Below, piece after piece: positions 27,337 through 36,574 of a DNA stretch of 64,000 nt. Under the pieces are notes generated by a model. The model made no database searches. It was not told where the DNA came from and saw only the letters and a list, made by a program, of their open reading frames with translations. Both the position numbers and the translations under genes were made by a program. The stretch's first letter is position 1, and every line of letters begins with the position of its first letter. Source of the DNA: Candidatus Chloroploca asiatica (lineage in GTDB: Bacteria > Chloroflexota > Chloroflexia > Chloroflexales > Chloroflexaceae); the NCBI RefSeq assembly GCF_002532075.1, contig NZ_LYXE01000078.1, positions 1 through 64,000 of the forward strand, read 5' to 3'.

Positions 27337-28337
27337 ATGCGCTCTCTGCCTATGCCGATAGTTTCAACGGGGCCCGCGTCTTGATTACCGGTGGGATTGG
27401 TTTCATTGGCTCAAATCTGGCCTTCCGCCTCGTTGAACTCGGGGCGACGGTGACGCTCGTCGATTCGCTCATTCCCGAGTATGGTGGCAATCTCCATAAT
27501 CTTCAGGGTCTCGAAGATCAGGTCAGGGTCAATTTCTCTGATGTGCGCGATGAGCATTCGATGAACTATCTTGTCCAGGGTCAGGATTATCTCTTCAATC
27601 TGGCTGGACAGACGAGCCATATGGATTCGATGCGTGATCCGTATACCGATCTTGAAATCAATGCACGTTCGCAGCTTTCGATTTTGGAAAGTTGCCGCAA
27701 GCATAATCAAGCCATTCGCGTTGTCTATGCCTCAACCCGGCAGATCTACGGTAAGCCTGATTATCTGCCCGTTGATGAGCGCCACCCCTTGCACCCAGTT
27801 GATGTCAATGGCATCAATAAAATGGCTGGCGAGTGGTATCATATTCTTTACAATAATGTCTATGGAATTCGCAGTTGTGCCTTGCGGCTCACCAATACCT
27901 ATGGCCCAAGGATGCGGGTGAAAGATGCCCGTCAGACCTTTCTTGGCATCTGGATCAAGCAATTGATCGAAGGACAGACGATCCAGGTCTGGGGTGATGG
28001 TTTGCAGATCCGCGATTTCACCTATGTTGATGATTGTGTCGAGGCACTCTTGCTCGCGGGGGCGAGTCCCAATGCCCATGGGCAGATCTTCAACCTGGGC
28101 AGCGACGAAACGATCAACCTGCGTGATCTCGCGGCACTAATGGTCGAAATCTATGGGGAAGGTCAGTACGAGATCATTCCCTTCCCGAGCGACCGCAAGC
28201 CGATTGACATTGGCGACTACTACGGCGACTATCGCCTCATCCGCGGGCGCCTCGGCTGGATGCCGCGCGTCGCCCTCCGCGAGGGCCTTGCCCGTTGTCT
28301 CGCCTTCTACCGCGAGCACCGCGCTTATTATTGGTAA
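27333..28337 (+). CDS. NAD-dependent epimerase/dehydratase (extended SDR), catalytic Tyr replaced
   Basis: A 334-residue extended short-chain dehydrogenase of the nucleotide-sugar epimerase type. NAD site VLITGGIGFIGSNLA, acidic LVDSL, NLAGQ and VVYASTRQIYGKP are present. Where the family has Y-x-x-x-K ('PYGVSK'), this protein reads DVNGINKMAGEWY: Lys is retained but Tyr is Asn. It may act on a different chemistry or be a subfamily with another general base. C-terminal GQIFNLGSDETINL and DYYGDYRLIRGRLGW fit sugar epimerases. Coupled to the aminotransferase. Confidence 0.88.
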   Translation: MNALSAYADSFNGARVLITGGIGFIGSNLAFRLVELGATVTLVDSLIPEYGGNLHNLQGLEDQVRVNFSDVRDEHSMNYLVQGQDYLFNLAGQTSHMDSMRDPYTDLEINARSQLSILESCRKHNQAIRVVYASTRQIYGKPDYLPVDERHPLHPVDVNGINKMAGEWYHILYNNVYGIRSCALRLTNTYGPRMRVKDARQTFLGIWIKQLIEGQTIQVWGDGLQIRDFTYVDDCVEALLLAGASPNAHGQIFNLGSDETINLRDLAALMVEIYGEGQYEIIPFPSDRKPIDIGDYYGDYRLIRGRLGWMPRVALREGLARCLAFYREHRAYYW

Positions 28338-28356
28338 AGCATGGTTCAAACGCATT

Positions 28357-31300
28357 TCATCTTTCATCTTTCCTACGGTAGATCTGAAACTCCCCCTGGC
28401 TATACACGAGTTCAAAGTGCTTGGCAAAGAGTTGCTCGCCTTGCGTGCCATGGAATTCACGTTCAAGCGGGCTCATATAGATGTAGCTTATATTGTGTTT
28501 ATGCAGCAGTTCGAGCGCTGTTTCGAGCGTTGTCGCCTGGTAGATCGCTGGTACGTCACGCTGCCGTTCGTCCATCACCGCTATCTGCTCGGCAAGGCCA
28601 CTGCGCCAGAGCCGCTCGTGACCAACAAGCCACCCTAGCACGCTTTGCACGCCACTGAACGCCGAGGCTCGGTTCAGCCGTTCGTATTCGCAGTTGCAGA
28701 ACCCGTTGACCATCCGTTCCTCGAGACCAACGTTGGCCTCGAGCCAGCGGATGGCACCTAGTTCGTCGGGGGCGGTCTTCGCCAGAAAGGCCATCCCGTC
28801 AAAGGTACGCTCGCCCGGTAGTGCCGGTTCAGTCCAGCGGGCTAGGCCAATTGGGTAGATCGATGCACCGGCGAGCAAGATGATCAGCGGGAGCATCCAC
28901 GCTAGGTGGGTGCTTTGCCTGAGCCATGTTTGCCACACGGGCGGGCTCGTCTTCGCTTGATCATGCACCTGCTTTCGCTCAAGCCCTATCTGCGCGGTCA
29001 GCCACCAGACGGCATAGGCGGCGACGATGCCCCAGATCAGCCAAACTTGATAGTAAAATTTAAAGATCATATTCTGACGGCTCATGATGGTCTGAAGATG
29101 ATCTTCAATATAGATCACTTCGGGCACAAAGAGCGCGACGCCCCCGACTGCCGCCGCCCAATATGCCACGCTCAACCCGGCACTCTGGGCCTGCCAGGCT
29201 CGTAAGGCGAGTAGTACGATCAGGGGGAGCAGGAAGAGCAGGGGGAAACCGATGACCAAGCCGACCACCAGCGTGATCACGCCACCCCAGATCACGCTCC
29301 GCACAAGCCAGTCCGGGACATACGTGGGCCTGGCTTGCCCCAGATGATCGCCTTGATCATGCGGAGAGCGAGCCTCGGTCTCACCAGGACCACGCAGGGC
29401 AGCAGCAAGAATCGGCACGAGAAAGAGCCCGAACATCACCAGGAAGCCGAGCAGCCGCGACCGATGCTGTGACCAGGCCAGCATGGTTGCCAGCCGTCCA
29501 ATGATGGGGAGCTCGGCGAAGCTTTCGTCCAGAACCGAACCGGCTGGCGCGGTAAAGGTGAGCAGAAACGGCACCACAGTAACAAGCACGGCGAGCCCAA
29601 AACAGCCAAGGGCCACCACCAAGCGTTGCCAACGCCGGGTCTCTCCCCCACGCCACACACCTAGCCCTAGCGCCCCAACACTGAGCAGCGCGTAGGTTGG
29701 GGCATCCCACGAGTTGATGCAGTAGAGCGCACTTACCACGCTTCCCGCGACCGCCGCTGTGAGCGGTTGCGCACCACCTGCGACCAGCGCCAGCGCCAAC
29801 CCGAGTCCCAGCAGCGCAATCGGGAGCGCCAGGGTGTGCGGGTGCAGATCGCCAAGATAAAAGGTAAATGCGGGGAATTCGGTAATTGCCTGTCGCCGCT
29901 CAACGCCGCCTTCGGCCAGCGGCATCTCATCGAAGATTACCCGCGAAGGCCGAAACCAATCGAACGAAGGCCACGGATCGACCGTCAGTTCACTCCGCGC
30001 TGGTTCTTCCCAGCCACGCACTGTAGGCCGACTGAGCGTGATGGTCGCGGCCCCGGCCAGACGTTGCTGCAATGCTTCGCCAAGCTGATCGATATCGAGT
30101 ACCCACCAGCTCTGCGTGCCAACCGCGAGCTGAATCGCCGACGCCTGGCTGCCAAGCGGAATGACAAAGATCAGCGCGAGCAAGCCAACGGCAAGGGCTT
30201 CTACCTGACGCACTGGCCGCGTTGCCATATGCGTTAGCCGCACCAGCGCGATGGCAAGATAGGCAACCCCGACGACAATCAGCGCGACAACGACCGCAAA
30301 GCCAAGATTGAACGCATATGCGCCTGGTGTGCCCGTGAGCAGTGCCAGCGCTCCGATCGCGACATAGCCAAGGTAGTAGTAGTTGAACGGATATCCGGCA
30401 AACCAGGGTGAGGCCGGAGGAATCTGATCATACCGCAAGAGCGCATTGATGATCATGACCTCCATTGGTTTTTCGGTTCCCGTCAGGGCTGGGCCAACTG
30501 ACCCATGCCAGCGAAACATGCATCCGGCAAAGAGGCCGACCAGCAAGAGCAATTCCCAGCCGACGATGGCCCGCCAGTTGAGGCGCGGCCAGTCAAGCCC
30601 CCGGCGATGGGCGATGATCCACGCGCCGATGCCAACCAGGGCCACCACCAGCAGCGCACCAATCACCAGCGGAACCTCGAATGGCGCAAGACCAGCGATG
30701 GCACCAACCCAGGCAACCAGGGTGACGAGCAAGAGACCAAGGATCTTGGCAAGCGGATACCCGGCGAGCGGCAGTGAGCGCAAGGCGAGCATCGTTATGG
30801 GAAGCCCGGTCAACCCGATCAGTTGAAGTGCTAGCCACCAGCGCAACACCAGCGGATCAACGAAGGCGTGCAGATCGCGCAAGAAAGATCCCGTCAATTC
30901 GGGACGCAGCGCCCACACGAAGACCAGCGCAACTCCGGCTGCGCTGGCGATCGTCACCGCCCGCGTCAGCCCCAACCCTGCAAGCCCCAGAGCCAGCAGC
31001 ACTGGCAGGATGCTCAGGGTAAGCCACGCAAACCCTGGCGGCAACCGAGGCCCGGCCTCAAATGGCCGCACGACAACCTCAAAGAGTGCCAACCCAATCT
31101 GCCGACCCTCGACCACTGCTGGTGGCTCGGCGCGCAGATGTATGTCAATCCACCCCAAGCTGTCGGCAGGCAATGGCGCGAGCAAAGCATAGTAACGCAA
31201 CTGAGGTTCAGGCTCATCAGAGACAAGCCGAGCCAATGTCGTCTCGCCAACCCCGATGGCGACTGTTGCCCCTGGTGCAAGCGCACCGTGGAGCCGAAGC

Positions 31301-31518
31301 AAACTACGTTCGGTATGCACCGGCAGACTCAACCGCGCCTCGGGGCCACTCCAACGATACGCGCCAGTCGCATTGCGTTCAACCGGCTCGAAGCCCGTCA
31401 ACTGATCAAAGCTAGGCAGTGACGCAGGGCGCACAACCGTACCACCCTGATACTGCCACAGCAGCAGCGCCGCCAGCGGTGGCACGAGCAAGAGCAAGAG
31501 AACCTTCCATGTACGCAT
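28357..31518 (-). CDS. DUF2298 multi-pass membrane protein (Chloroflexi/archaeal YYY type)
   Basis: A 1053-residue protein with roughly 18-20 hydrophobic segments. It has the family features PPASPWFAGYPFNYYYLGYV (the YYY motif), FPAFTFYLGDLHPHTLALPI and NSWDAPTY. EVIYIEDHLQTIMSRQNMIFKFYYQVW precedes the last helices. Residues ~930-1050 form a soluble C-terminal domain. The architecture resembles GT-C membrane glycosyltransferases, but the biochemical role of DUF2298 is not established to my knowledge. Converges with the SDR gene with only about 20 bp between stops. Confidence 0.85.
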   Translation of the reverse strand: MRTWKVLLLLLVPPLAALLLWQYQGGTVVRPASLPSFDQLTGFEPVERNATGAYRWSGPEARLSLPVHTERSLLRLHGALAPGATVAIGVGETTLARLVSDEPEPQLRYYALLAPLPADSLGWIDIHLRAEPPAVVEGRQIGLALFEVVVRPFEAGPRLPPGFAWLTLSILPVLLALGLAGLGLTRAVTIASAAGVALVFVWALRPELTGSFLRDLHAFVDPLVLRWWLALQLIGLTGLPITMLALRSLPLAGYPLAKILGLLLVTLVAWVGAIAGLAPFEVPLVIGALLVVALVGIGAWIIAHRRGLDWPRLNWRAIVGWELLLLVGLFAGCMFRWHGSVGPALTGTEKPMEVMIINALLRYDQIPPASPWFAGYPFNYYYLGYVAIGALALLTGTPGAYAFNLGFAVVVALIVVGVAYLAIALVRLTHMATRPVRQVEALAVGLLALIFVIPLGSQASAIQLAVGTQSWWVLDIDQLGEALQQRLAGAATITLSRPTVRGWEEPARSELTVDPWPSFDWFRPSRVIFDEMPLAEGGVERRQAITEFPAFTFYLGDLHPHTLALPIALLGLGLALALVAGGAQPLTAAVAGSVVSALYCINSWDAPTYALLSVGALGLGVWRGGETRRWQRLVVALGCFGLAVLVTVVPFLLTFTAPAGSVLDESFAELPIIGRLATMLAWSQHRSRLLGFLVMFGLFLVPILAAALRGPGETEARSPHDQGDHLGQARPTYVPDWLVRSVIWGGVITLVVGLVIGFPLLFLLPLIVLLALRAWQAQSAGLSVAYWAAAVGGVALFVPEVIYIEDHLQTIMSRQNMIFKFYYQVWLIWGIVAAYAVWWLTAQIGLERKQVHDQAKTSPPVWQTWLRQSTHLAWMLPLIILLAGASIYPIGLARWTEPALPGERTFDGMAFLAKTAPDELGAIRWLEANVGLEERMVNGFCNCEYERLNRASAFSGVQSVLGWLVGHERLWRSGLAEQIAVMDERQRDVPAIYQATTLETALELLHKHNISYIYMSPLEREFHGTQGEQLFAKHFELVYSQGEFQIYRRKDER

Positions 31519-31573
31519 GCCATGATTCTACCTGATCGCACGTTGCGAGGGAAGACGAAACGAACGCCCCCCA

Positions 31574-31605
31574 GACTTCACAGGTCTTCAAGGCCTGTGA
31601 GGTCT
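31574..31605. repeat. Inverted repeat around CACAGGTCTTCAAGGCCTGTG
   Basis: GACTTCACAGGTCTTCAAGG and CCTGTGAGGTCTGAC form an imperfect palindrome between the DUF2298 start and the reductase stop. The same CTTCACAGGTC/GACCTGTGAGG motif recurs at 41015-41072 and 38259-38284, so it is a dispersed palindrome. Confidence 0.6.
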
Positions 31606-32154
31606 GACTCTTGCATACCTGACCTGCACAAAACCATTCGCCGAGACACTGCATCCAAGCAGGTGTAGGCGTTGCTCAGGCCCAGGCTCACCAAATAGTC
31701 CAATGCCTGCCCCGAGTACGAGCGGGACACGGGTGATCGTTAGCTCATCGATCAGCCCGGCTTCCAAAAAATGCTGGATCGTCTTGCCTCCATCAATATA
31801 AAGATGTTGCTTGCCCTCGGCACCCAGCCGCGCAACAAGCTCTGCCGGTGCCCCATTCATCAGGCGCACCTTGCCCTCTAACTGGGCTGGCACAGCCAAT
31901 CGACCACCTGTCAGCACAACCACCGGCACCCCCTCATAGGGCCAGTGCTCAAAGGTGAGCACCTGCTCAAACGTCTTGCGTCCCATCACGATCGTATCCA
32001 CCGTAGCAATGAAATCCTCGTAGCGCAATCCTTGCAACTCAGTCGTCGCATACTCAGGCCGCTGCAACCAATCAATGCTCCCATCAGGGCGGGCAATGAA
32101 GCCATCAACACTCGTTGCGATATACACCGAGCATTTCACCGTAGACGCGCTCAT
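31588..32154 (-). CDS. RibD C-terminal/dihydrofolate-reductase-like protein
   Basis: A 188-residue protein of the DHFR-like fold. Characteristic parts: VYIATSVDGFIARPDGSIDWL, DTIVMGRKTFEQVL, PVVVLTGG, HLYIDGGKTIQHFLEAGLIDELTITRVPLVLGAGIGLF. It is predicted to be an NADPH-dependent reductase; homologues are mostly uncharacterised and are not true FolA. The ATG at 32154 follows GGGGAG by seven bases; the open frame runs to 32463 but crosses a hairpin. The last ~5 codons lie in the inverted repeat at 31574-31605. Confidence 0.85.
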   Translation of the reverse strand: MSASTVKCSVYIATSVDGFIARPDGSIDWLQRPEYATTELQGLRYEDFIATVDTIVMGRKTFEQVLTFEHWPYEGVPVVVLTGGRLAVPAQLEGKVRLMNGAPAELVARLGAEGKQHLYIDGGKTIQHFLEAGLIDELTITRVPLVLGAGIGLFGEPGPEQRLHLLGCSVSANGFVQVRYARVRPHRP

Positions 32155-32233
32155 CATCTTTCTCCCCAGGATCTTCATAACTCCTTCACAATTCTTCCGT
32201 ACTATACCTCTTGTCACAGAAAGAATCTCGCTG

Positions 32234-32278
32234 GTGCTGGCGAAAACGGCCAGCTTCGCTGGCCGTTTTCGCCAGCAC
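32234..32278. terminator. 21-bp perfect inverted repeat
   Basis: GTGCTGGCGAAAACGGCCAG+C (32234-32254), loop TTC, exact complement 32258-32278. The arms contain AAAA near the base and TTTT on the other side, so it could terminate in either direction. It lies between divergent genes, where a terminator is not expected; a regulatory role is equally possible. Confidence 0.5.
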
Positions 32279-32330
32279 AAACCTATATCATTGCGCTGGC
32301 GCACTGTGCCAGCGCAACAAGGAGAAAGCA

Positions 32331-32837
32331 TTGAAACAGCAAAACTGGCTCGGATGGCTCGCCCTTGGTGTCGCAGGGCTTGCCTTGATGGTTGCCCTTG
32401 GGGGCTTTTTTGGTGGTACCATGATGCGGATGCGTACGATGGCGTATCAGCCGACAGCGCCACAGGCCAGTGCTCTGGTGGTACCCTTAGAAGGGTCGAG
32501 TATGCGCGGCGACCGTGAACGGGGCGGCCCGCCGGCCTTTGTTCTCGAACGGCAGCAGCAGCGCAATGAGGCTATGCGCGAACGGATGGATCGTGGCGAT
32601 ATGCGGCACATGGAAATGGGGCAAATGGCGCATCCGTCGCGTGATCACGGACGGTTCGGCCTCTTTGGGATGGTTGGCATGTTTTTTGGGTTGGTCAACG
32701 CGCTGAGCAAGCTGGTTGCCCTGGGTTTGCTGGCCTGGCTCTTGCTGCGGCTCTTCCAGCAGCGCAATGCCAATAGTGGTGGTACACCGCCAGCCCCACC
32801 GTTGACGCCCGCCGGGCATGATCCGCGTGTCGAGTAG
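32331..32837 (+). CDS. Small Met/His-rich two-helix membrane protein
   Basis: A 168-residue protein starting at TTG 32331, which has AAGGAG six bases upstream; the frame is open further upstream only through a hairpin. A first helix (NWLGWLALGVAGLALMVALGGFFG) and a second near residues 120-143 (GMVGMFFGLVNALSKLVALGLLAWLLL) flank an extracytoplasmic region rich in Met, His and Arg: MRERMDRGDMRHMEMGQMAH. Met/His clusters like this often bind Cu(I) or Ag(I). Function unknown; a two-component system follows. Confidence 0.65.
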   Translation: MKQQNWLGWLALGVAGLALMVALGGFFGGTMMRMRTMAYQPTAPQASALVVPLEGSSMRGDRERGGPPAFVLERQQQRNEAMRERMDRGDMRHMEMGQMAHPSRDHGRFGLFGMVGMFFGLVNALSKLVALGLLAWLLLRLFQQRNANSGGTPPAPPLTPAGHDPRVE

Positions 32838-32859
32838 GGGCAAAACTTTTCAAATAAGC

Positions 32860-33001
32860 TCACGCGAAGGCGCGAAGGCGCGAAGGGTTAAGCTCACCTA
32901 CGCAAAAACCTTTGCGCCTTTGCGTCAAAATAGCCGCCTTATTTGCACATTATTGCCGCTCAACGCCCTTTGCGTCTTTGCGTCAAATCATCAGAAAATG
33001 T
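32860..33001. repeat. CGCGAAGGCGCGAAGG / TTTGCGCCTTTGCGTC repeat cluster
   Basis: Direct units ACGCGAAGGCGCGAAGGCGC (32862-) and inverted units CCTTTGCGCCTTTGCGTCAA (32911-) and CCCTTTGCGTCTTTGCGTCA (32967-) lie in the 210-bp gap before the response regulator. The end CAAATCATCAGAAAATG matches the end of the 20853-20938 repeat. No gene is present here. Confidence 0.7.
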
Positions 33002-33047
33002 AATTCATACCCTCCTAACGAGCGCACAGGTGTGAAAGTGAACGCCG

Positions 33048-33737
33048 ATGAAAACAATCCTGGTGGTAGACGATGAACCTGGCATTGTCCAGATTGCCCG
33101 CGATTACCTTGATCGTGCGGGCTTTCGTGTGCTTACGGCTGATGATGGGCCTGGGGCTTTACGCCTTGCCCGTACCGAGCACCCCCATTTGCTCGTGCTT
33201 GATCTGATGCTGCCAGGGATGGACGGCCTCGATGTGACCAGGGCGCTGCGTCAAGATCAGGCGACCCGCAAATTGCCGATCATTATGCTGACCGCCCGCG
33301 TCGAAGAGGCTGATCGCCTGATTGGCCTCGAGCTCGGGGCTGATGATTATATGACCAAGCCCTTTAGCCCCCGTGAGCTTGTCGCCCGCGTGCGCGCGGT
33401 GTTGCGCCGTACCGAAGATACTCCTCCCCCTGCTGCTCTTATCCAGATCGGCGCGTTGAGCATTGACCTCGAACGACGTGTCGTCCGTCGCAATGGGATC
33501 GCTATTGAACTCACGGCTACCGAGTTTGATCTGCTTGCGGTGCTCGCGCGTGAACCCGGACGGCCTTTTACTCGTAGTCAGTTGCTCGATATCGTCTTTG
33601 ATCTGACCTATGCTGGGTACGATCGCACGGTTGATGCCCATATTAAAAATCTGCGCCGTAAAATTCAGCCTGATCCCGCTGGTCTCCAGTATATTGTGAC
33701 TGTCTATGGGGTTGGGTATAAATGTCTTGAATTGTGA
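33048..33737 (+). CDS. Two-component response regulator, OmpR/PhoB family
   Basis: 229 residues. Receiver domain: acidic DDE at ~8-10, phospho-acceptor Asp in LLVLDLMLPGMDG, Thr in IIMLTAR and Lys in DDYMTKPFSPRELVARV. The C-terminal winged helix carries ELTATEFDLLAVLAREPGRPFTR and DRTVDAHIKNLRRKI with YGVGYK. The sensor kinase gene follows after 6 bases. Confidence 0.95.
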   Translation: MKTILVVDDEPGIVQIARDYLDRAGFRVLTADDGPGALRLARTEHPHLLVLDLMLPGMDGLDVTRALRQDQATRKLPIIMLTARVEEADRLIGLELGADDYMTKPFSPRELVARVRAVLRRTEDTPPPAALIQIGALSIDLERRVVRRNGIAIELTATEFDLLAVLAREPGRPFTRSQLLDIVFDLTYAGYDRTVDAHIKNLRRKIQPDPAGLQYIVTVYGVGYKCLEL

Positions 33738-33743
33738 AAGCAT

Positions 33744-35336
33744 ATGCGTAAACAACCCCGTGTTTTTAGCCTGATGCTGACTGCCTTTGGTCTTGTTATT
33801 GTGCTGGGCATCGGTGGCATGCTGCTCTTTTTCTGGGTTGCGGTGCTCAGTTTTCAGCGTGGGCATGATGATTGGGGGGCGCCGCCCGAGTTTGTGGCCC
33901 GCGGCGAAGCTTCACGCCTGGCCCAGGTCTATCGCCGCGAGGGTTCGTGGGAGGGGGTCGAGCCACGCTTCGATGTGATCGAGCGCCAGTTGCGCGATGA
34001 TCGCTGGCAGAGCATTACGCTGCTTGATGCCGATGGGCAGGTTGTCTCACGGCGCATTGGGACTGAGCCGATGATGCCGATGATGCCGATGATGCCGATG
34101 ATGGCTGCCTCGGCTGAAAGCTTGCCTGTCCGCCCACCACGTGGCACGACACTGCCTCTTGTGCCCGTTCCTCCCGAAGCGGTTGTGCCAGGTACACGCC
34201 CCTCTTCTGATGAGATTGGCTCGCCGCCCAATGCTGTCCAGACGATCGCTGCCGATGGCCAGGTTCTCTTGACGATTCCTATTCAGTTGCGCGGTGAGAC
34301 CGTGGGGGCGCTGGTGATCGATTATGCCAGTGGCGAAGGGCGGACGTTCGGCTTCGCTAATCTTGCCCGCGGGGTTGGCGCCGCCGGTTTGGCCCTGGGC
34401 GGGATCTTGCTGGGCCTGGCGATCTTCTTTTCGCGCCGGATCAGTACGCCCCTTGCGCAACTCAACCAGGCGGCCCAGGCACTGACGGCAGGTGATATGC
34501 AGGTGCGGGTCGAGCCGGGCCGCGTGCGCGAGGTGGCCGATCTGGCGCTTAGTTTCAATCAACTGGCTGATGCCCTGGCTGCGGCTGACCAGCAACGGCG
34601 TCAGTTGACCGCCGATGTTGCGCACGAGTTGCGTACCCCGCTCTCGATCATCAAAGGTCGCCTCGAAGGGGTGCAGGATGGCGTCTATGAACCCGATCAA
34701 TCGCAGATCGCTGGTCTGCTTAGCGAAGTTGCGTTGCTCGAACGCTTGATCGAGGATCTGCGCTTGCTCGCGCTGGCTGATGCCGGTCAACTCGCGCTCT
34801 ATCCCGAACCTTGCGCCCCGGCCCACCTGTTGCACGATACGGCACGCTCGTTTGCCCGCCAGTCCGAGGAACAGGCGGTCGCGTTGCACGTGGAAGCCGC
34901 CGACGCGCTGCCCGAGGTGCTGGTCGATCCCCAGCGCATCAGTCAGGTACTCGGCAATCTGGTCGGCAATGCGCTGCGCCATACACCCCCAGGCGGCCAG
35001 ATAACCCTGTCGGCGCAGGTTGTTGCTGATGAGGGTGTCGCGTTTGCGGTGAGCGATACAGGTCACGGGATTGCGCCTGCCGATCTTCCCCATATCTTTG
35101 ACCGCTTCTATCGCGTTGATCGCGCCCGCTCACGTAGCGCCGGCGGGGCCGGCCTCGGTCTTGCCATTGCTCGCCGCATCATCGAAACCCACAGCGGCAC
35201 GATCAATGTGACGAGCACGCTCGGCCACGGCACGACGATGCGCTTTGTCTTGCCCCTTGAACCGGCCAGCGATGGTACAATAGATCGTGCGCTGCCCCAT
35301 CAAGGCAGCGCAGATGATCAAACCCTGCCAGCGTGA
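33744..35336 (+). CDS. Sensor histidine kinase with Met-Pro repeat in its sensor region
   Basis: 530 residues. A TM helix (~9-30), an extracytoplasmic sensor region, a second TM (~205-230), then HAMP (RRISTPLAQLNQAAQALTAGD), HisKA with DVAHELRTPLS, and HATPase_c with GNLVGNALRHTPP, DTGHGIAP and GGAGLGLAI. In the sensor region the DNA repeats ATGATGCCG four times (34069-34102), encoding MMPMMPMMPMM. This is a possible Cu(I)-binding patch, given the Met-rich neighbour upstream and the copper-chaperone genes downstream; that link is inference. Confidence 0.93.
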   Translation: MRKQPRVFSLMLTAFGLVIVLGIGGMLLFFWVAVLSFQRGHDDWGAPPEFVARGEASRLAQVYRREGSWEGVEPRFDVIERQLRDDRWQSITLLDADGQVVSRRIGTEPMMPMMPMMPMMAASAESLPVRPPRGTTLPLVPVPPEAVVPGTRPSSDEIGSPPNAVQTIAADGQVLLTIPIQLRGETVGALVIDYASGEGRTFGFANLARGVGAAGLALGGILLGLAIFFSRRISTPLAQLNQAAQALTAGDMQVRVEPGRVREVADLALSFNQLADALAAADQQRRQLTADVAHELRTPLSIIKGRLEGVQDGVYEPDQSQIAGLLSEVALLERLIEDLRLLALADAGQLALYPEPCAPAHLLHDTARSFARQSEEQAVALHVEAADALPEVLVDPQRISQVLGNLVGNALRHTPPGGQITLSAQVVADEGVAFAVSDTGHGIAPADLPHIFDRFYRVDRARSRSAGGAGLGLAIARRIIETHSGTINVTSTLGHGTTMRFVLPLEPASDGTIDRALPHQGSADDQTLPA

Positions 35337-35344
35337 GGAATGGC

Positions 35345-36574
35345 ATGCCAGAGTCGCCCTATCCGATGGTGTCGGTTGACGAGGCCCAGCAGATGATCAT
35401 GGGCCGAGTGGTGCCGCTCGAAGCTGAAGAAGTTGATGCGCTGACTGCCGATGGGCGTGTGCTTGCCCACGTGATCCAGGCGCCGCTGAATATTCCCGAT
35501 GTGCCCAAGGCGGCGATGGATGGCTATGCGCTGCGTACCGACGATGGCCTGAAGCCGCGTCGTATCGTCGCCGAGTTGACGGCTGGCACGGCTGCCGGGG
35601 TGTCGCTCGAACCAGGCACAGCCGTGCGCATTATGACCGGTGCGCCAATGCCTGCCGGTGCCGATGCGATGCTTCCTGTCGAACTCGCCGAGGAGCACGC
35701 TGGCTGGCTGACGTTGCACCACACGTTGCAATCTGGTCACCATGTGCATACCGTGGGTCAGGATGCTGCTCAGGGCGCGACAATCCTGCCGCAAGGCACC
35801 GTGATTGGCACGCCAGAACTTGGTTTGCTCGCTACCTTTGGCCTCACCAGAGTGCAGGTCTATCGCCGCCCGCGGGTTGCTGTGCTGGCGACTGGTGATG
35901 AAGTGATCGAGCCAGGCTTACCTCGCCCTGCTGGCGCAGTCTATGACTCGAATCGCTACGCCTTGATGGCGGCGTTGCGCGAGGCGGGCTGCGAGGTTCT
36001 CTCCCTCGGCATTGCCCCTGATGACCACGCCAAGCAGCGCGAAGCCCTTCTCTACGGGCTCGAAGCGGCTGATGTGCTTGTCACGAGCGGCGGCGTCAGC
36101 ATGGGTTCACGCGATCTGATCAAGCCCCTGCTCGCCGAACTTGGTACCGTTCACTTTGGGCGCATCGCCTTCAAGCCGGGCAAGCCAACTACGTTTGCCA
36201 CCGTGGGTTCCAAACTCGCGTTCGGGTTGCCGGGCTATCCCGTCTCCTCACTGGTCTCGTGCGAGGTCTTTGTGCGCCCAGCCCTCCGCGCTTTGCAGGG
36301 CGATCCGCATCCCTGGCGCCCCCGCGTGCGCGTGCGCCTCAGCACCCCGATCCGCCCCTCACACGACCGCCCCGAATATCAACGGGTCACCATTCGTCAA
36401 GAAGGCCTGCATCTCGTGGCGGGAACAACCGGCGGCCAGGGGAGTTCCCGCCTGATGTCGCTCCTCGGAGCCAACGGGCTTTTGCTTGTCCCCCCCGGCA
36501 AGGCGATCTATCCTGTCGGCACCGAACTCGATGCGCTGTTGACGGCCTCTTTTGTTGCCACCAAGCCCGCATAG
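35345..36574 (+). CDS. moeA: Molybdopterin molybdotransferase
   Basis: Inserts molybdate into adenylylated molybdopterin. 409 residues from ATG 35345, which has GAGGAA ahead and begins just past the kinase stop. Family marks: DGRVLAHVIQAPLNIPDVPKAAMDGYALR, IMTGAPMPAGADAM, VAVLATGDEVIEPG, YDSNRYALMAALREAG and TSGGVSMGSRDLIKPLL with FGLPGYPVSSLVS. The last six codons and stop are embedded in a perfect hairpin (36554-36590). No other molybdenum-cofactor gene is in the window. Confidence 0.95.
   Translation: MPESPYPMVSVDEAQQMIMGRVVPLEAEEVDALTADGRVLAHVIQAPLNIPDVPKAAMDGYALRTDDGLKPRRIVAELTAGTAAGVSLEPGTAVRIMTGAPMPAGADAMLPVELAEEHAGWLTLHHTLQSGHHVHTVGQDAAQGATILPQGTVIGTPELGLLATFGLTRVQVYRRPRVAVLATGDEVIEPGLPRPAGAVYDSNRYALMAALREAGCEVLSLGIAPDDHAKQREALLYGLEAADVLVTSGGVSMGSRDLIKPLLAELGTVHFGRIAFKPGKPTTFATVGSKLAFGLPGYPVSSLVSCEVFVRPALRALQGDPHPWRPRVRVRLSTPIRPSHDRPEYQRVTIRQEGLHLVAGTTGGQGSSRLMSLLGANGLLLVPPGKAIYPVGTELDALLTASFVATKPA

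Noticed and set aside
32211-32330. Upstream extension of the Met-rich membrane protein to 32211
   Set aside because: It would translate through the perfect hairpin at 32234-32278, and TTG 32331 has an AAGGAG site.
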